From: Nectonema munidae | Taxonomy: Eukaryota; Nematomorpha; Nectonematoida; Nectonematidae | Direction of reading: 5' to 3' | DNA length: 64,000 nucleotides | Assembly (NCBI GenBank): GCA_030549495.1 | Contig: JAUIRK010000673.1 | Coordinates: forward strand, 434,001-498,000 | Shown here: positions 13,481 through 23,459 of the stretch, one piece after another | Layout of the letters: each line of letters starts with the position of its first letter | How positions within the stretch are numbered: position 1 is the stretch's first letter | The notes under the pieces: model-generated | What the model was told of the DNA's origin: nothing | The model's input: only the letters and a program-made list of their open reading frames with translations | Databases searched by the model: none | Translations under genes and position numbers: made by a program

Positions 13481-14029
13481 AGGGTGTCAACTAGGCCTTA
13501 TATGTAGCTGTCAGAGGCCGCCTTCCTCATTGAAAAAAGCAGCAATGCATTTTTTGATGTTTTAAAGGATGAGAAGAGAAGTGTTACTTCTGTATCATTA
13601 GTTCTAATTCTGTCAATTAGATAAAATAGTTTGTTATTGTTGCTTTAAAAATTAAGTTATCGAAATCGAGGAAAATGCCGCAAAAAGGATAAAGTAAAGA
13701 TGAGCACTCCCTGTTTCTACGGGGGTGCTTATTTATGAAAAACAGAATTGCCTGCAAATATATTGCAGAATTTTTCAAAATGAGAACGAAAATTCATTAT
13801 CAAAAAAAATGACAAAACTTTTCTCCTCGCTTTTTTTTTAATTTTTTATTAGGATTTAACAATTATTTTCCAACCCTTTTTTCATGCATAGTTTATTCTT
13901 TTAATAAAATCGTCTGCTGTTTCCTAATATTTTTTCATATCTTTCCGCAGACGATAAAATTTTTCTTTTAAAAACACCTAATAACAGGGATCGTTTTCTG
14001 TATGAAAAAATTATTAAGCCACTATTGGT

Positions 14030-14950
14030 TGAAGACCCGACTCCTGCGATTAACTGGATGAAGCAGCAGAATCTTTTGAGAACAGAACTGAAATGCCTTC
14101 AATGTAGCAAGTTGATGAACTGGACAAAACGTTCTTCAATTCAAGACAAATATGTCTGGAAGTGACAAGTTAAGGAATGCAGTAAATGCAGTAAAGCGCT
14201 ACGAATCAATTCGCAAAGATTCTTTTTTTTATCGTTCAAAGATTTCTTTGCAAAAGTGGTTAGAAGGAATATTTTACTGGTGTCAGGAACTGATTGTTTT
14301 GCAGACTATGAAGTTATTGAATGTTTCAAAAGTGACAGTTATTGACATGTTTAGTTTTTTCGTGAAATTTGTATGAAACATTTTGAAAGCAATCCTATTA
14401 AGCTTGGTGGACATAATCAAGACTTCTCTTTTTTTTCTCTTTTCAAGACTTCTCTTTCTTTATCAAGCTTGGAAATTCATAACGTTACAGATTGATGGAT
14501 CTTGTTTAAGTCATAAACCAAAACACCATGGGGGACGTTTTGCTCAGAAACCTCTATGGGTATTTGGAATAGTTTATCCTACTTTATCCCCATCCCACGG
14601 TTATATGGAGATAGTCGACTCGCGCAATGCCGAAACACTGTTGCCTATATAATTAGAAAAGTAGTTGTGCTTGGATCAATTATTCATAGTGATCAATGGA
14701 AAGGATACAGGAAGATTCAAAGAGACCTTGGACTTACGCATCATACTGTTAACCACTCATTGAATTTTATTGATAGGACTACAGGCGTTCATACACAAGC
14801 AATGAAGAGCTATTGGAACAAACAAAAAAAGAATAAAACAAATGATCGGATGTAAAAGAGAATTTCTGAACTCGTATTTGCATGAATTCATGTGGAACGA
14901 ACGAAACAAGGATGACAAATTTCATAGATTTTGTAACACTATTGCAGCAC
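14030..14950 (+). pseudogene. Merlin (IS1016/ISXO2-like) transposase relic
   Basis: Successive plus-strand frames give an N-terminal zinc ribbon (MKQQNLLRTELKCLQCSKLM, then DKYVWKC), QIDGSCLSHKPKHHGGRFAQ with the first catalytic Asp, KPLWVFGIVYP, and SIIHSDQWKGYRKI with the second Asp. After these come THHTVNHSLNFIDRTTGVHT and MKSYWNKQKK. In the ISXO2-like family this last block carries the catalytic Glu (IESTW-like); here it reads MKSYW, so the acidic residue appears lost. Several frameshifts separate the parts. Terminal repeats were not identified. Confidence 0.8.
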
Positions 14951-16080
14951 AATATCAATTTGATTAAACTTAATAATAAATTTGTCATTTCAATGTATAG
15001 CATTATATTTTCAAAAGATTGCAACAAATTTTTTAATAAATTTAAAAACTAATTTTTTGCTTTTTTCAATAAACAATTTATTTAAAACATCTATAATTTT
15101 AGTTTCTTAGTAAAAAATATTAGCCAAATAGTTTAAAGTAGTCATTTAAACTATAAACAGTAAGAAATCATGGAAATTTTATTATATGTGGCGAAGTTTC
15201 ATCAAAGGAAAATTGGAACTCCTAGCAATAATTATTTAGATAAATCTTAAATATTAGATTGGGGAAAGAAAAAGTAAATTTCTTGTATATTCAAAAAGAT
15301 CATTGTAAAGAGAGCAGTGGAGTAGGAAAATTCGGCAATCCTCTCCTATTTCTGTATCTTTGCTGCACGCATTATGAAGCATTATGTAAAAAACAAAAGG
15401 ATATAACTTTAGCATATGCTGATCAAGTTCTATGAAATTTCAAATATTATAAATCTATCATGTTTTAAAGGCTGTGCAAAATTTGATTAATAGCTTTTGA
15501 ATGGAAGTAGGAATCCTAAATTATACTTTTCTCGTCTCCCGTGGTATTGCCAGACAACTAATACTAAAAATACAATATGGTAAACTAGGGTTTACAAAAT
15601 TAATTTGTAAGCTCCCTGCTTTAATTTTGCACGAATTATTTCTCGCCCGATTACTGGAAACGAGAAAAATACTTCCCCACCGGGAACGAAGAGAATCTCG
15701 CCCCTCGAGGAAGTTGAAATTTGGTAGGACTCTCGTAATTAGCCATTATTCAGAATTCGATCCCGTCTCAAAAAATGTAGCTACGAGCGGCACTCTAAAG
15801 TCAGAAAATAGAGCTAATACTCCGAATCGACAGCGCTGAAAGATACATCAGCAAATACCTTCGCCTACAATAAATATGAAAGTAGGTGTATGCGCATCCT
15901 AAATATACAGCCTCGAAATAGGGCAGCGCGTGAGACTTATTTTTTCTTTACAATCGGATAAGCAGCAGCCAACACAAAAGGAAAACAAACAGATTCAAGA
16001 GCAAAAAGCACGACTGTTAAACTTCAAATTTAGCACGTAAGCAAACATTCTCATTCTCCACGATTTTCAAAATGCGTTTT
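14950..16080. other. spacer, no gene recognised
   Basis: AT-rich except about 15640-15900, which is more balanced. A plus-strand frame (15501-15839) reads RARLLETRKILPHRERRESR-like sequence, but its composition is not convincing. No terminal repeats were seen. Confidence 0.4.
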
Positions 16081-17480
16081 CCTCAAGGTGACTTCAAAAC
16101 TAAACGTTCAAATGATTTGAAAAATTATTAATCAAATGTGATTTTATAAGTTTAATCAAATTTGCGGTTTACTTCTAAACATTGTCTCCAAAAAGATTAA
16201 TCTAAATTTTTTATGAAATATGTGTTTATACCAATCAATCATGCTAGTTTTATTTATGGACACAGTTTTTGCATTTAGGATTTCAAAATATCTAAAGGCT
16301 TCAATCATATTTGCGGTTTACGTCAAAAAACTGCCTCCAAAATTCAAAAATATATTCGTTTTTATAACAAATCGAGTATGCTTATTTTATTTCTGTACTC
16401 CATTTTGACTAATACGGTTAAAAAATATCTGGAAGTGGCAATTGAATTAGTGATGCATGCCTGAAAATCAGTTTTGTAAATTTTTTTTCAATAAATCGTT
16501 AAATATTAGTTATATAGTAAAAATATACATTTTTTTTTATATATGTTGACTTATAATACTATCTTCAATCATGTTGATGATTTTAAATATTTATTTAAAA
16601 AAACAAAACGATTATAAAATCGTTTGAAGATATTAGTGTGGGAGAAGAAAGCGACCTGAAAACAAATTGAAAAAAGAGCGTGTGGTCAAAAGAAATAATT
16701 TTAAAAAGAAGTTATGTATCTTGACTAAATGGATGATCTACCATGTTCCAATGAACCAGGAAGTGGTGTAATGATCTAATATTGGGTGTTTTAAAAAAGA
16801 TTTTGACACTGAAAAAGACTAAGACTAAGATGGGTAAATCTAAAAATTTTGAATACGCCAGAGTTAGCAAAACTGCCTCAGATGCCAATATGTGGAGATT
16901 TAGTCACTATCAAGAAAAATTTTAATTATTGAATGTGTCCATCTTTTTACTTTTGCATGAAAGAAAAAGTCTTTTAGATGAAGAAGGTGGACAACTTTGT
17001 TTACTTTTTTATAATTGAACAATGAACATTACGAATGATTTCATCAGAAAAAAACTTTTGAACGTTGATTGGTTGACATTCAGGCTGAATATCTCTTCAT
17101 ATCAGCATAAAATACATAGATCATCAAGAAGATTCTTTAATCAGAAGGCTTTGAACGCGAAAAAAATCTATTCAAAATAAATCCTTAAAAAAGTTTTTTC
17201 GAACACAGATTGCAGAAAATAAATTTCTAATCAAAAAAGAGCTACCAAGAAAGGATCATCGTACAATGAATAGTAAAATTACATACTGTATAAAGTATAG
17301 AAGAAATGACATAGAGACTACCAGACGATAGGGAATTTGTAGACAAAACGAGGACTCCTATAGAGATACCTAATTTACTGACAAATTTTGAGTGAATTAA
17401 ACACCAAAAGTTGGTTTATTAAATAAATTTAAAAAATAATTAGCAGAGAAATACTATAAGTAGAAATTATTTTTGAAGTT
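16080..17480 (+). repeat. copy A of a dispersed satellite-bearing repeat module
   Basis: It begins with two to three monomers of the ~150-bp satellite (TTTGCGGTTTACTTCTAAAC at about 16160 and a second TTTGCGGTTTAC 147 bp on). A non-tandem segment follows (about 16900-17480) that also occurs near 25.7-26.1 kb and, inverted, near 44.0-45.0 kb. A shared landmark is AAAGTTGGTTTATTAAATAA at about 17410, also found at about 42050 and, inverted, near 44030. No coding capacity was recognised. Confidence 0.65.
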
Positions 17481-17591
17481 TAATTATTTGGAAGAATAGG
17501 AAGATTAACAGGACACAAATAAACTGAAAAAGACGAACATATAGTGAAAAAGCAAATAATTCTCGTTTGAAGTTGAGCTTCCTATATCCTA

Positions 17592-17950
17592 CATACACCG
17601 AAGCATAATTTTCCCCCTTTACTAGTTTTATCAATCAGCATACAGTATATTACTCATAAATACACACATCATACCTGATGCAAGTATTATTAATCATCAT
17701 ACAATTCGTATTATCCGAAACACTCATCAAACTTAATTCTATAATGTTAATTTTCAATGTAATTTCATTATATACACACCTATCTCCCAAACAAATATTA
17801 AACATCCTATATACACCTAAGAAGGTGTTTATGAACAGCTCTTACACAGTTATGTATACACCGAAGCATACATAATATTTCCCTAATACTTACTAGTTTT
17901 ATCAATCATCATACAGTATATTATACTCATCATACCTGATACAAGTATTA
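17592..17950. repeat. two-copy repeat, ~265-bp offset
   Basis: The block with TACACCGAAGCATA, then TACTAGTTTTATCAATCA, CATACAGTATATTA and CATACCTGATRCAAGTATTA occurs near 17592-17690 and again near 17855-17950. The spacer is AT-rich, and no function is evident. Confidence 0.7.
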
Positions 17951-18102
17951 TTTAACAAGACAAGGATAAAAAAATTTTTTACCCCCCTCCTCCCTTCTGT
18001 AGTAATAAAGTGGATTATAGTATGCTATCTGTAAGTGTAACATATCTATATTATCTGTAATTAATAAAGCAAAACTAAAAAGATCCGGCACAACATTAAT
18101 AA

Positions 18103-18340
18103 CCCATTTAGGACCGAACATAGCAGACGACTTTAGAAATTCTTATTTAATTACATTTAACGCATTTACGGCCAATGTTCCTATTTTGGAACATAAATAA
18201 TTTCATCATCGTCTGCTTTTTTCAATGACTTTGAATATAAATCGTCTGCGTTTTTTAGATATCGTCTGCTTTGATTGGCCTTAATTGGCTAAAGTAAGAA
18301 TTCGTCTGCGTTCCTTTTGGGAACATTGGTCTTAAATGGG
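18103..18340. mobile_element. TTAA-type MITE interrupted by a copy of itself
   Basis: The outer ends read CCCATTTAGGACCGAA and, at the right, TTGGTCTTAAATGGG, matching the inverted repeats of the MITE at 1995. Without the insert it would be about 106 bp. The bases at its outer borders are diverged from TTAA, so it is the older copy. A second MITE occupies 18161-18288. Confidence 0.75.
18161..18288 (-). mobile_element. TTAA-type MITE nested in a related copy (128 bp)
   Basis: It is flanked by TTAA (18157-18160) and CTAA (18289-18292), a TTAA with one change. In reverse orientation it closely matches the 1995-2123 element, including the three TCGTCTGC (GCAGACGA reversed) boxes and GGAACATTGGCCGTAAATG-like end sequence. 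Insertion into a TTAA inside the older copy explains the layout. Confidence 0.8.
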
Positions 18341-18743
18341 TTGAAAACGAAGTCAAAAATAGGTTCATACATTGCAATATACAATGCCTATTTATAGTTG
18401 CAATATAAAAGTAACGTGTACTTGACGAAACGATTCATAACAAATATTTTTTGTAATAAAACAAATTAGAAGATTAAATTTAACAACGAAAATGCTGTAA
18501 AGAATGCTCATGTAGAATGTAAATGTTCAAAGAGGAATCCTTTTAATAGAAGCATACATTTACATAAAGTTAACCGAAAACTTTTTAGGCATGCAAGCCG
18601 TGGAATATACATATTCTATTTTCCTAACCATAACACAAATTGAAATTTTTTTTATCTTTGGCGCATATGCACAATTCACGACACATGAAAAATCTGTCAA
18701 GATAAATACTACAACTAGGAGATAAGCACAAACCGAAAACTAA

Positions 18744-19270
18744 TCTCTTGACAATATTAGCACATATGAAATACTCCTTATCTAAAAATCGAGTCTGAAA
18801 TATTTAACTAGAAAAACATAAAAATTCTACAGCTCATCTATAGTAACACAGTTTGTTGGAGACTAATTCCAGAAATTTGTTTTGAATGCATCTTCCAGCT
18901 ACAAATCTAACAGAATTGTCGATTTCTCTCTTTGAATTCTTTGACAATATTAGCAAATTTGAAATACTCATTATCTAAAAATCGAGTCTGAAATATTTAA
19001 CTAGAAAAAACATAAAAATTCTATAGCTCATCTATAGTAACACAGTTTGTTGGAGACTAATATTGATGTCAATTTTCCAGAAATTTGTTTTGAATGCATC
19101 TTACCGCTACGAATCTAACAGAATTATCGCTTTCTCTCTTTGAATTCTTTGACAATATTAGCACATTTGAAATACTCATTATCTAAAAATCGAGTCTAAA
19201 ATATTTAACTAGAAAAAACATAAAAATTCTATAGCTCATCTATAGTAACACAGTTTGTTGGAGACTAAAA
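18744..19270. repeat. tandem repeat, ~193/208-bp unit, ~2.6 copies
   Basis: ACAATATTAGCACAT-like starts recur at 18751, 18944 and 19152, followed each time by TATCTAAAAATCGAGTCT, CATCTATAGTAACACAGTTT and GTTGGAGACTAA. The second unit carries a ~15-bp insertion (TTGATGTCAATTTT). The third unit stops after the GGAGACTAA block. No coding frame spans it. Confidence 0.85.
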
Positions 19271-20842
19271 TTGATGTCACCTTCACATTTTAGGTATTAC
19301 TTTTTGGGAGTGGAAAAAATATGTTTCTTAAGATCTTCTGCCCTGAGAATCTCTGCTTACCCAAAAAAATTCTGTTTCATCAGGTGCTTTGAGGGAATCT
19401 CTCTCTCCTTGATCAATTTCTTCTTCTCATCGTTGTTTTTTGAAATCAGGCGTCAACATCACAAAGGGAAAAACATTTGAACCAATTTCTAACAAGGATT
19501 AGAAAGATGGAGTGGATAGAATAAAAAGTTTCAATACACAAATGGTGTGTTTTCAGTCAGAACAGTATCTAACGACCTTGTTTGCCTCAAGGTTGCAAAA
19601 AAAATCTCGTTGTATTGCATTCTTTTTGAACGCAGAGTGAATTTGTTTTAAGTATTGGAAAGCATTCACATGCTTAAAATCTCAAAGTAACAATAATATT
19701 TTTTGAGAAAATATAGTTAAATATTCAATTAAAATTTACATATAAAAACCTAATATTAAAACCTTTTTATAAAGTGGAGCAAAAAGCGCTCAAAAATTAG
19801 AGTGGACAAAAAGTTCACACTTGTCTTGCGAAGGGATACAACTCAAGACTTAATTTTATTCGATGTATAATCCCTTTTTGAGGTTTGTTATTTATGCAGA
19901 TGATGTGCCTGTTTTGATTCCAAATGACTCCTCTTTTGATGAAAATTAAAGGAAGCTCGTCTGTGATTCTTTGAGAATTAACTTTGAAAAACCAAAAGCT
20001 TTTTGTTTTGTGAATAAAATAACAAAATCTAACCAATTTAGGTTTTGAAAATGTGGATCATTTTAATTTTCTCAGGTTGATAATAAATAAAAGTTAAATT
20101 GGAAGTTTCATAATTAATATATTATGATATATAGTTTCATTTGTAAAAAAACTACCTCAAATTAGTGGTAATTTAGATTATTGCAGAAACAAATTTTCTC
20201 TTATAAAAATCGTTATTTGTACGTCACTTAATTTATAGTGTAGAAAACTGGGACTTTTTCAATTTTAAGGAAGTTGATTCAATAAAAGACAATTCGTGTA
20301 GTATTTAATAAATTATGCTAATCTCATACTTTACACAATTGTATATCTCCCATAAACTTCTAAAATTTTATGATTTATATAAATTAGAAATTGCACTTTC
20401 CTTTATAAAATGTTATGAAAAAATTCCCTATCTTATTTGATGATTGCTTTTTGTTTAATCATGCTATTCCTGAAAACTCTCTAAGAAAGCTAAACTAATT
20501 GTTCCGAGATTCAATTTATCCTCAAGAATGAATTAAGTTAAAAAGTCAAGTTTATCCCATCTATTTTATTTGCGTTATAAATACAGTTGTATCTCAATAA
20601 CTACTATATGTAAAAAATCTTTAAAAATATGATATTTTTATGAATTTTATTGCTATAATATATATTGTGTTTTTGTTTTGGTATGTGATATCTTGCAAAT
20701 AATTTCATGTTTTGCAAAATAAAACTTCTTTTTCTTCCATCAAAGCAGTTGCAAAAAAAATTAGAGCGAGAAATTAATTTTAAGATTTTGGGAACTGTAC
20801 TACAGAAATTATGACGCATTGGGCATGTTGACAAAATGCACT
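19270..20842. other. AT-rich spacer, no gene recognised
   Basis: Short frames only (for example 19271-19480 plus, 20036-19815 minus), with no recognisable motif. A minus-strand GTAAGC near 19370 follows a short Lys/Glu-rich frame, but I could not build an exon from it. Confidence 0.4.
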
Positions 20843-21023
20843 CACTGGCGAACCCAGAGGGGGCACCTGGGCCTAGCCCCCACCCCCCCCCCCCCTTATG
20901 AAGAGTGGCTTCAGAAATTCCCCATACTGATTTTGCTCTTTCCTAAAGCAAAAAGACTTGTATGGTAGTATTTTTTAAAGTTGCCCCCTCCCAACTTATG
21001 GTCAATTTCTGGATCCACCACTG
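20843..21023. mobile_element. hAT-type MITE (181 bp)
   Basis: The left end is CACTGGCGAACCCAGA and the right end, reversed, is CAGTGGTGGATCCAGA, typical hAT-like inverted repeats. The flanks are AATGCACT and AATGCAGC, an 8-bp duplication with the last two bases diverged. The interior holds a C-rich run and no coding frame. Confidence 0.75.
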
Positions 21024-21424
21024 AATGCAGCTTCTTATTATTGTAATCTTTACATAGAATTAAAAAAATGTAGTTTCTTTTAAAAATGAAAGCTGCATTT
21101 GGCTAAAGAATTTTAATCTAGCTTGTTAACCAAATTATATTTTACAGAAACATAGTATATATAATTCCGTTTTAAACTGCTTAGTAAAATTATTTTTTAT
21201 TATATATTATTTTTTAATTTATTTTAATGAGAAAAAATATAAAACAAATAATAAATTTTAAATGTACCTTATATGAGGATTATTTTTGGGCAATTTAAAT
21301 TAAAAAAATTAAAAAAATAAATATTTGAATTTTTTATAAATCTTTGTTACCAATCAGTAAAATTATTTTATTTATAAAAACTTATAGGAATTTTTGTTTA
21401 AAAAAATTATAAATTATTAAAACA

Positions 21425-22082
21425 GGTTGTTAAGGTATACCTATCATCTTAACAGTTTATAGGGTAAGGGCTTTGATACCCAAGGCTCCTGACTAAGGTT
21501 TGCTCTCGGTTCTGAAATACCGGGACGTTCTCGGTTCTAAAAATTTGGGAACCGACTTAGAACCAAAAGTATTCCCGGTTCCGAGAATAACTTAGTTGTA
21601 ATTGATTTATTTCACTATGCAATTCTTTGCATAAAACTTTACTGCACTTTATTCATATAAATCTTTTTTTCATTGTCATCTCATTTTAATGGTAAACGGA
21701 GAAAAGTGTGCAAACGACAAAAGAGTTTATTTTTCTTTTTTTTTCTCTGCTGCACACTTTTGTCATTTGCACACTTTTCTCCTAGAACCATTTTAATGAT
21801 AATGATATAGAAAAAAAGTCTACATCTGTTTATAATAAATCAAAAACATCAATTTCATTGCATCTTTTTGCTGTCTATATATCCCCTTAAGGAACCGTTT
21901 GGAACTAGGATTTCCCTGTTTTGTACGTTTTTTTCGGTATCGGTACTGATTCCTAATTTTCAATACTTATGCAAACCCTACTCCTGACTCTTAAAAAGAA
22001 AATCACAAAAACAGATTAACCATCTCAGGCATAATGCGATCATATAGCCTTACGGCTGAAAGTTCTTTGATATCCAACCAAC
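21425..22082 (+). mobile_element. tRNA-derived SINE (family 1), split by a hAT MITE
   Basis: It begins GGTTGTTAAGGTATACC (A-box region), and its 3' half ends with CATATAGCCTTACGGCTGAA and TTGATATCCAACCAAC, matching the intact copy at 24039-24223. A 7-bp TAAAACA flanks it (21418-21424 and 22083-22089). Without the inserted MITE and its duplication the SINE is about 163 bp. Confidence 0.75.
21494..21980. mobile_element. non-autonomous hAT-like element (487 bp) inside a SINE
   Basis: The ends are TAAGGTTTGC and GCAAACCCTA, inverted repeats with one mismatch. The target duplication CTCCTGAC is perfect on both sides (21486-21493 and 21981-21988). The interior near both ends has repeated CGGTTC-like words (GGTTCCGAGAATAA, TCGGTATCGGTACT). 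There is no coding frame. It jumped into the SINE after the SINE landed. Confidence 0.85.
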
Positions 22083-22277
22083 TAAAACAAAATTCTTTTT
22101 GATATATTTTCAACACAACTTTAGTTAATTTTAATTATTAATTTGTTTTTTCCACACGATGTTATCTTTAGTTTTCCCTCTTTCTACCAAACCTATCATT
22201 TAAAGTCCGACCGTTTCAAAAGATTTTTTAAAGTTATCTTTTTAAGTCAATAAATGTGTAAATAAACTTTTACGCAG

Positions 22278-22456
22278 TTAAGAATGGGAAAACCACTGCC
22301 ATTTATCTTCCCTGAAAACACTATTTTATCTAAGAATGAGGAATACAACCAAATATACAAACAACTATGCGATACGACTAGTCCTTGTCGTGATAGAGTA
22401 ATTGACCATGCTCTACGTGTAAAATTCATTACTGATGAACTTAAACTTCAACAAAG
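22278..22456 (+). CDS. candidate host exon, unknown protein
   Basis: Between a TTTTACGCAG acceptor and an AAAG|GTTAAA donor lies an open frame reading MGKPLPFIFPENTILSKNEE, then YNQIYKQLCDTTSPCRDRVI and DHALRVKFITDELKLQQR. The composition is protein-like against the AT-rich flanks. No domain was recognised and no partner exon was found. It lies just upstream of an RTE-type endonuclease fragment, so it could instead be part of a mobile element. Confidence 0.3.
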
Positions 22457-22569
22457 GTTAAAATAGCAATCTAAAACTTTTAAGGTCTTAAGAAACTTGG
22501 AAAGACTAATAATGTTGTCAGAGAAGTTCAACTCCTAGATTTAGATATGTGTGGCATTTAAGAAAAACA

Positions 22570-22930
22570 TGATAATCAAACAAAAGAGAAAAATGTTGGA
22601 GCTCATCTAGTTGTCATAAGTTTTACTTCAAACAATAATTCAAGGGTTGTCGGAATTATAATTAGCAAAAAAATGAAAAAATCTCTGATCTGTTGCAACA
22701 CAGTAAACGAGAGGATTGTTACATCAAAGTTCAAAGCTAGACCAGCTAATTTATGAATAATTCATGTTTATGATCCTCCCCTCAACAAAAGTGATAATTA
22801 TCATGATGAATTTTGTGAGAAACTTTACCAGACTTATGAAAACATTACTCGTAGCGATTATGCAGTAGTGATGGGTGATTTTAATTCAATTCTAAGCAAA
22901 AGGAGCATAATGTGCTAAAAAAATCTTAAC
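22570..22930 (+). pseudogene. RTE-type LINE endonuclease fragment
   Basis: One plus-strand frame reads SRVVGIIISKKMKKSLICC, NTVNERIVTSKFKARPANL, a stop where a Trp or similar is expected, then IIHVYDPPLNKSDNYHDEF and YAVVMGDFNSILSKRS. The VNERI, VYAP-like and GDFN motifs are those of the apurinic-type endonuclease of RTE/CR1 LINEs. No reverse transcriptase follows, so this is a stray fragment. Confidence 0.65.
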
Positions 22931-23459
22931 TGGAACAAGAAACAAAAGTGGGCAACCTAAACCAAGGTGGATATTTGCTGCTAGTAAAGTGAGTAATGAA
23001 ATCAAATTTATCTTAATTTAAAGTAGATACCAGTCTTCAGTAATAAATTGCCGATTATACCCAAGTTCTAATTGTTGGCTATCTCTAAACAGTAGCCACA
23101 AGTGGGCAGAAGAGGGCACAAGCAAAATAAACTAAAAATTTATAGAATTTTATTTTATATACTTCGTTACTCAATTAAATACAGATTACATTTGTTTTAT
23201 TTACGTATCGGTAAACTGTGCGTGCACCCATATATTTTCCTATATTCAGTGTCATAAATTTTAAAATGGGGATTTTAAACAGTGTAGGTAGTTTTATTTC
23301 ATGTAAACAGTCAACCTAAATTTTAAAACATATCGATTAAAATGTTTAAAAAATAAATTTTACCGAATAATTTTTCTATAATATTTTACTCGTCTGTTGT
23401 TAATTTTAGACATTTAATTTTTCACCCAATTAAATAATCAATTCATTACTATGCACCAA

